The notes beneath the pieces are model-generated. The model was not told the origin of the DNA and searched no databases. It worked only from the letters and a program-made list of their open reading frames with translations. Shown here in pieces: positions 5,142-5,554 of a stretch of 5,554 bases of DNA; the first letter of the stretch is position 1; each line of letters begins with the position of its first letter. The stretch comes from Fimbriimonadaceae bacterium (lineage in GTDB: Bacteria; Armatimonadota; Fimbriimonadia; Fimbriimonadales; Fimbriimonadaceae): NCBI GenBank assembly GCA_014380605.1, contig JACMJO010000495.1:1-5554 (forward strand), given 5' to 3'. Both the position numbers and the translations under genes were made by a program.

Positions 5142-5554
5142 TTAAGAAGACGACCCGTTGTGATCGAGAGGCTTGAAGTTTGTAGCCACCTTTTCCCTGG
5201 CGGGCGACGATTCGTTTCCGCCCATGCTCGCCATGATCTTCTTCAAGAAGGCCCTGGCTTCGGGGCCCGTGTCGTCGTTGACGCTTTCATCGCCTTTGCC
5301 GATATCCGTCAGGCCAAGCTTGTCCGTGAGCAACAGGGTCAGCATATGCGTGAGCATATTGTTGTCGCCGCCGTTGCCTTCCGAACCGCCCCCGCCCATG
5401 GTGACCACGCTGTGGGGGACGAGCGGGTGCTTCGTGTCCTTGAGGGCATCGGCAACCTGGCCGATCATCTTCTGCTTGACCATCAAGGCGTATGGATCGT
5501 CCAGCTTGATGGTCAAGCAGAATATGATAGGCAACCTGGCCGATAAACATCTGC
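5142..5554 (-). CDS. Glycine-rich protein, possible C-terminal part of a flotillin/SPFH-like protein (5' end unclear)
   Basis: The minus-strand frame ending at 5142 is open to the window edge. From about 5500 downward its codon use is like that of the neighbours, and it encodes LDDPYALMVKQKMIGQVADA, then KHPLVPHSVVTMGGGG, a Gly/Asn-rich linker, a hydrophobic MLTHMLTLLLTDKLGLTD helix, ARAFLKKIMASMGG and a polar tail. The K-Q-K-M-I ... P-L-V ... VV-x-MGGGG arrangement resembles the tail of flotillin/SPFH membrane-scaffold proteins, where a helix is followed by a beta strand and a Gly-rich end. This is a weak, memory-based resemblance. The frame upstream of about 5505 (containing IIFCLTIK) looks less natural and lies inside an inverted repeat, and a homologous segment (QMFIGQVA) continues in a different phase to the edge. 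The gene could therefore be frameshifted or rearranged there, or start internally. A TTG at 5534 and an ATG at 5483 are the possible in-window starts. Confidence 0.55.
   Translation of the reverse strand, partial: RCLSARLPIIFCLTIKLDDPYALMVKQKMIGQVADALKDTKHPLVPHSVVTMGGGGSEGNGGDNNMLTHMLTLLLTDKLGLTDIGKGDESVNDDTGPEARAFLKKIMASMGGNESSPAREKVATNFKPLDHNGSSS
5451..5475. repeat. Imperfect 25-bp direct repeat, copy 1
   Basis: The first 15 bases, GGCAACCTGGCCGAT, are identical to copy 2 at 5530-5544, and the remaining ten match in 7 positions, giving 22 of 25. On the minus strand this copy encodes QKMIGQVA in the frame of the glycine-rich gene. The copies are 79 bp apart, which is not a multiple of three. 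Confidence 0.8.
5460..5532. repeat. Long quasi-palindrome (28-nt arms, 17-nt loop)
   Basis: The arms are 5460-5487 and 5505-5532. The inner 18 bases, TTCTGCTTGACCATCAAG (5470-5487), are perfectly complementary to 5505-5522, and the pairing continues outward to 26 of 28 positions. The loop is 17 nt (5488-5504). It lies inside a coding frame and has no T-run on either side, so it is not a typical terminator. It overlaps both direct-repeat copies. Confidence 0.85.
5530..5554. repeat. Imperfect 25-bp direct repeat, copy 2 (at window edge)
   Basis: This is the partner of 5451-5475. On the minus strand it encodes QMFIGQVA, similar to QKMIGQVA of copy 1, but in a reading frame offset by one base. 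It runs up to the last base of the window, so its true extent is unknown. Confidence 0.75.

Noticed and set aside
5287..5550. Minus-strand frame starting with MFIGQVA
   Set aside because: After about 15 residues it becomes a shadow of the glycine-rich gene with an Arg/Gln/His-rich product. Only its first part, the repeat copy, may reflect a real frame shifted by rearrangement.

Overview
The window reads as ordinary bacterial chromosome: dense, mid-to-high GC, short intergenic gaps and poorly marked ribosome binding sites. An McsB-type guanido kinase, an RlaP/YcgL-type nucleotidyltransferase and several small secreted or membrane-anchored proteins are present. This fits a non-model lineage, and Armatimonadota (Fimbriimonas-like) is my guess. 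That placement is inference only, because no rRNA or marker gene is present. I see no tRNA, rRNA, CRISPR array, transposase or phage module.

Left third (1-1656). A GH13 alpha-amylase-family gene on the minus strand is cut by the left edge, one base into the codon for its expected catalytic nucleophile. It is transcribed divergently from two small plus-strand genes: a 107-residue protein with a signal peptide, and a 139-residue protein with one membrane anchor and a beta-rich outer domain. A 22-bp near-perfect palindrome lies in the divergent gap and overlaps the GH13 Shine-Dalgarno region.

Middle (1666-3222). An RlaP/YcgL-family nucleotidyltransferase (minus) and a secreted alpha/beta-hydrolase esterase (plus) are divergent and separated by only 45 bp. 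The hydrolase meets the next minus-strand gene tail to tail with a 4-bp overlap.

Right part (3219-5554). Four genes run on the minus strand in transcription order: a glycine-rich protein, possibly the C-terminus of a flotillin/SPFH protein, that reaches the right edge; a 189-residue membrane-anchored unknown; a divergent McsB-like protein arginine kinase; and a 74-residue protein with two membrane helices. Gaps of 17, 32 and 53 bp suggest one transcription unit. The kinase keeps the ATP-binding arginines and the NEEDH loop but has lost the family's active-site Cys and a second acidic residue, and no mcsA, ctsR or clpC lies beside it in the window. The last 100 bp hold a long quasi-palindrome flanked by an imperfect 25-bp direct repeat that changes reading phase. 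This could be a local rearrangement in the gene or a fold-back artefact at a contig end.

I found no clear undescribed multi-gene system. The best leads are the altered McsB-like kinase with its membrane-protein neighbours, the right-edge repeat structure, and the palindrome in front of GH13.
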